DNA of 64,000 bases from Desulfoarculaceae bacterium (GTDB lineage: Bacteria > Desulfobacterota > Desulfobulbia > Desulfobulbales > Desulfocapsaceae), in assembly GCA_019429465.1 (NCBI GenBank), contig JAHYIV010000001.1, positions 1-64,000 on the forward strand, given 5' to 3'. A program made the translations under genes and the position numbers. A model generated the notes under the pieces. That model was given only the letters and a program-made list of their open reading frames with translations. It made no database searches and was not told the DNA's origin. This document shows, one piece after another, positions 63,872-64,000 of the stretch. How positions within the stretch are numbered: position 1 is the first letter of the stretch; every line of letters begins with the position of its first letter.

Positions 63872-64000
63872 ATGAGCATAAAAGCAAACTCCACCCGTAT
63901 CGGCGCCTTTGTCGTCGTATCCTTTCTGCTGCTGATAGCCGGAATCGTTATTTTTGGCGGCGGCAATCTGTTCGGCAGAAAAAATACCGCCATCGTCTAC
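63872..64000 (+). CDS. mlaD: MlaD/MCE substrate-binding protein (5' part)
   Basis: Forty-three codons to the window's end: a short polar start, one hydrophobic helix (about residues 11-31, GAFVVVSFLLLIAGIVIFGG) and the start of the exported part. This is the form of membrane-anchored MCE-domain proteins that follow mlaF. The MCE domain itself lies outside the window. Confidence 0.85.
   Translation, partial: MSIKANSTRIGAFVVVSFLLLIAGIVIFGGGNLFGRKNTAIVY

Overview
The window looks like the chromosome of an anaerobic, cytochrome-rich member of the Desulfobulbales or a related deltaproteobacterial (Thermodesulfobacteriota) lineage. This is inferred from gene content only: three multiheme c-type cytochromes (5, 6 and 9 heme motifs), a ResB-type cytochrome c biogenesis protein, sigma-54 two-component signalling, two U32 (Fe-S) proteins, a stand-alone IMP cyclohydrolase, and an mlaE/F/D locus beside rplU-rpmA-obgE-proBA-nadD. 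No species is claimed.

Region by region. 0-8.1 kb is accessory and has few recognisable genes. It holds the 3' end of a leucine-rich-repeat gene. A minus-strand set of five genes follows, encoding a lipoprotein, a TRAFAC-type GTPase, a soluble partner and two membrane proteins. A secreted cysteine-rich protein of unknown function closes the region. 8.4-21.3 kb is mostly housekeeping: a U32 protein, murJ, a second EF-G, mogA, purM, darP, a PPC-domain protein, recD2 and tpx. 21.5-30.9 kb carries a pentaheme cytochrome, a type I secretion ABC/HlyD pair with a LuxR-type regulator, resB and a hexaheme NapC/NirT-type cytochrome. 30.9-37.5 kb is a signalling block. It has a soluble PAS histidine kinase, a sigma-54 activator, a 74-aa membrane protein behind a clear sigma-54 promoter, an FtsH paralogue, and a sensor-like protein whose histidine-phosphotransfer domain lacks the histidine and any ATPase domain.

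37.5-42.3 kb is a scrap yard: MITE-like and REP-like dyads, a broken polysaccharide flippase, an intact Wzz-type gene, an IS21-type element that retains istB but not istA, and tRNA-Thr(CGT). 42.4-64 kb is again ordinary: a nonaheme lipoprotein cytochrome, trpEGDCF, rpsT, a purine/pyrR/U32 operon, hslR, metF-folE2, the rplU-rpmA-obgE-proB-proA-nadD run and the start of an mla lipid-transport operon.

The best candidates for something undescribed are two. (1) At 34.26-34.47 kb a textbook -24/-12 promoter has six GTCCC-type cores upstream, spaced 11-10-11-10-11 bp, next to a sigma-54 activator gene. The neighbouring FtsH / pseudo-kinase / hexaheme cytochrome operon suggests a membrane redox or envelope-stress circuit. 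(2) The lipoprotein-GTPase-membrane protein cluster at 1.3-6.0 kb. Both functional readings are inference; the sequence features are directly visible.
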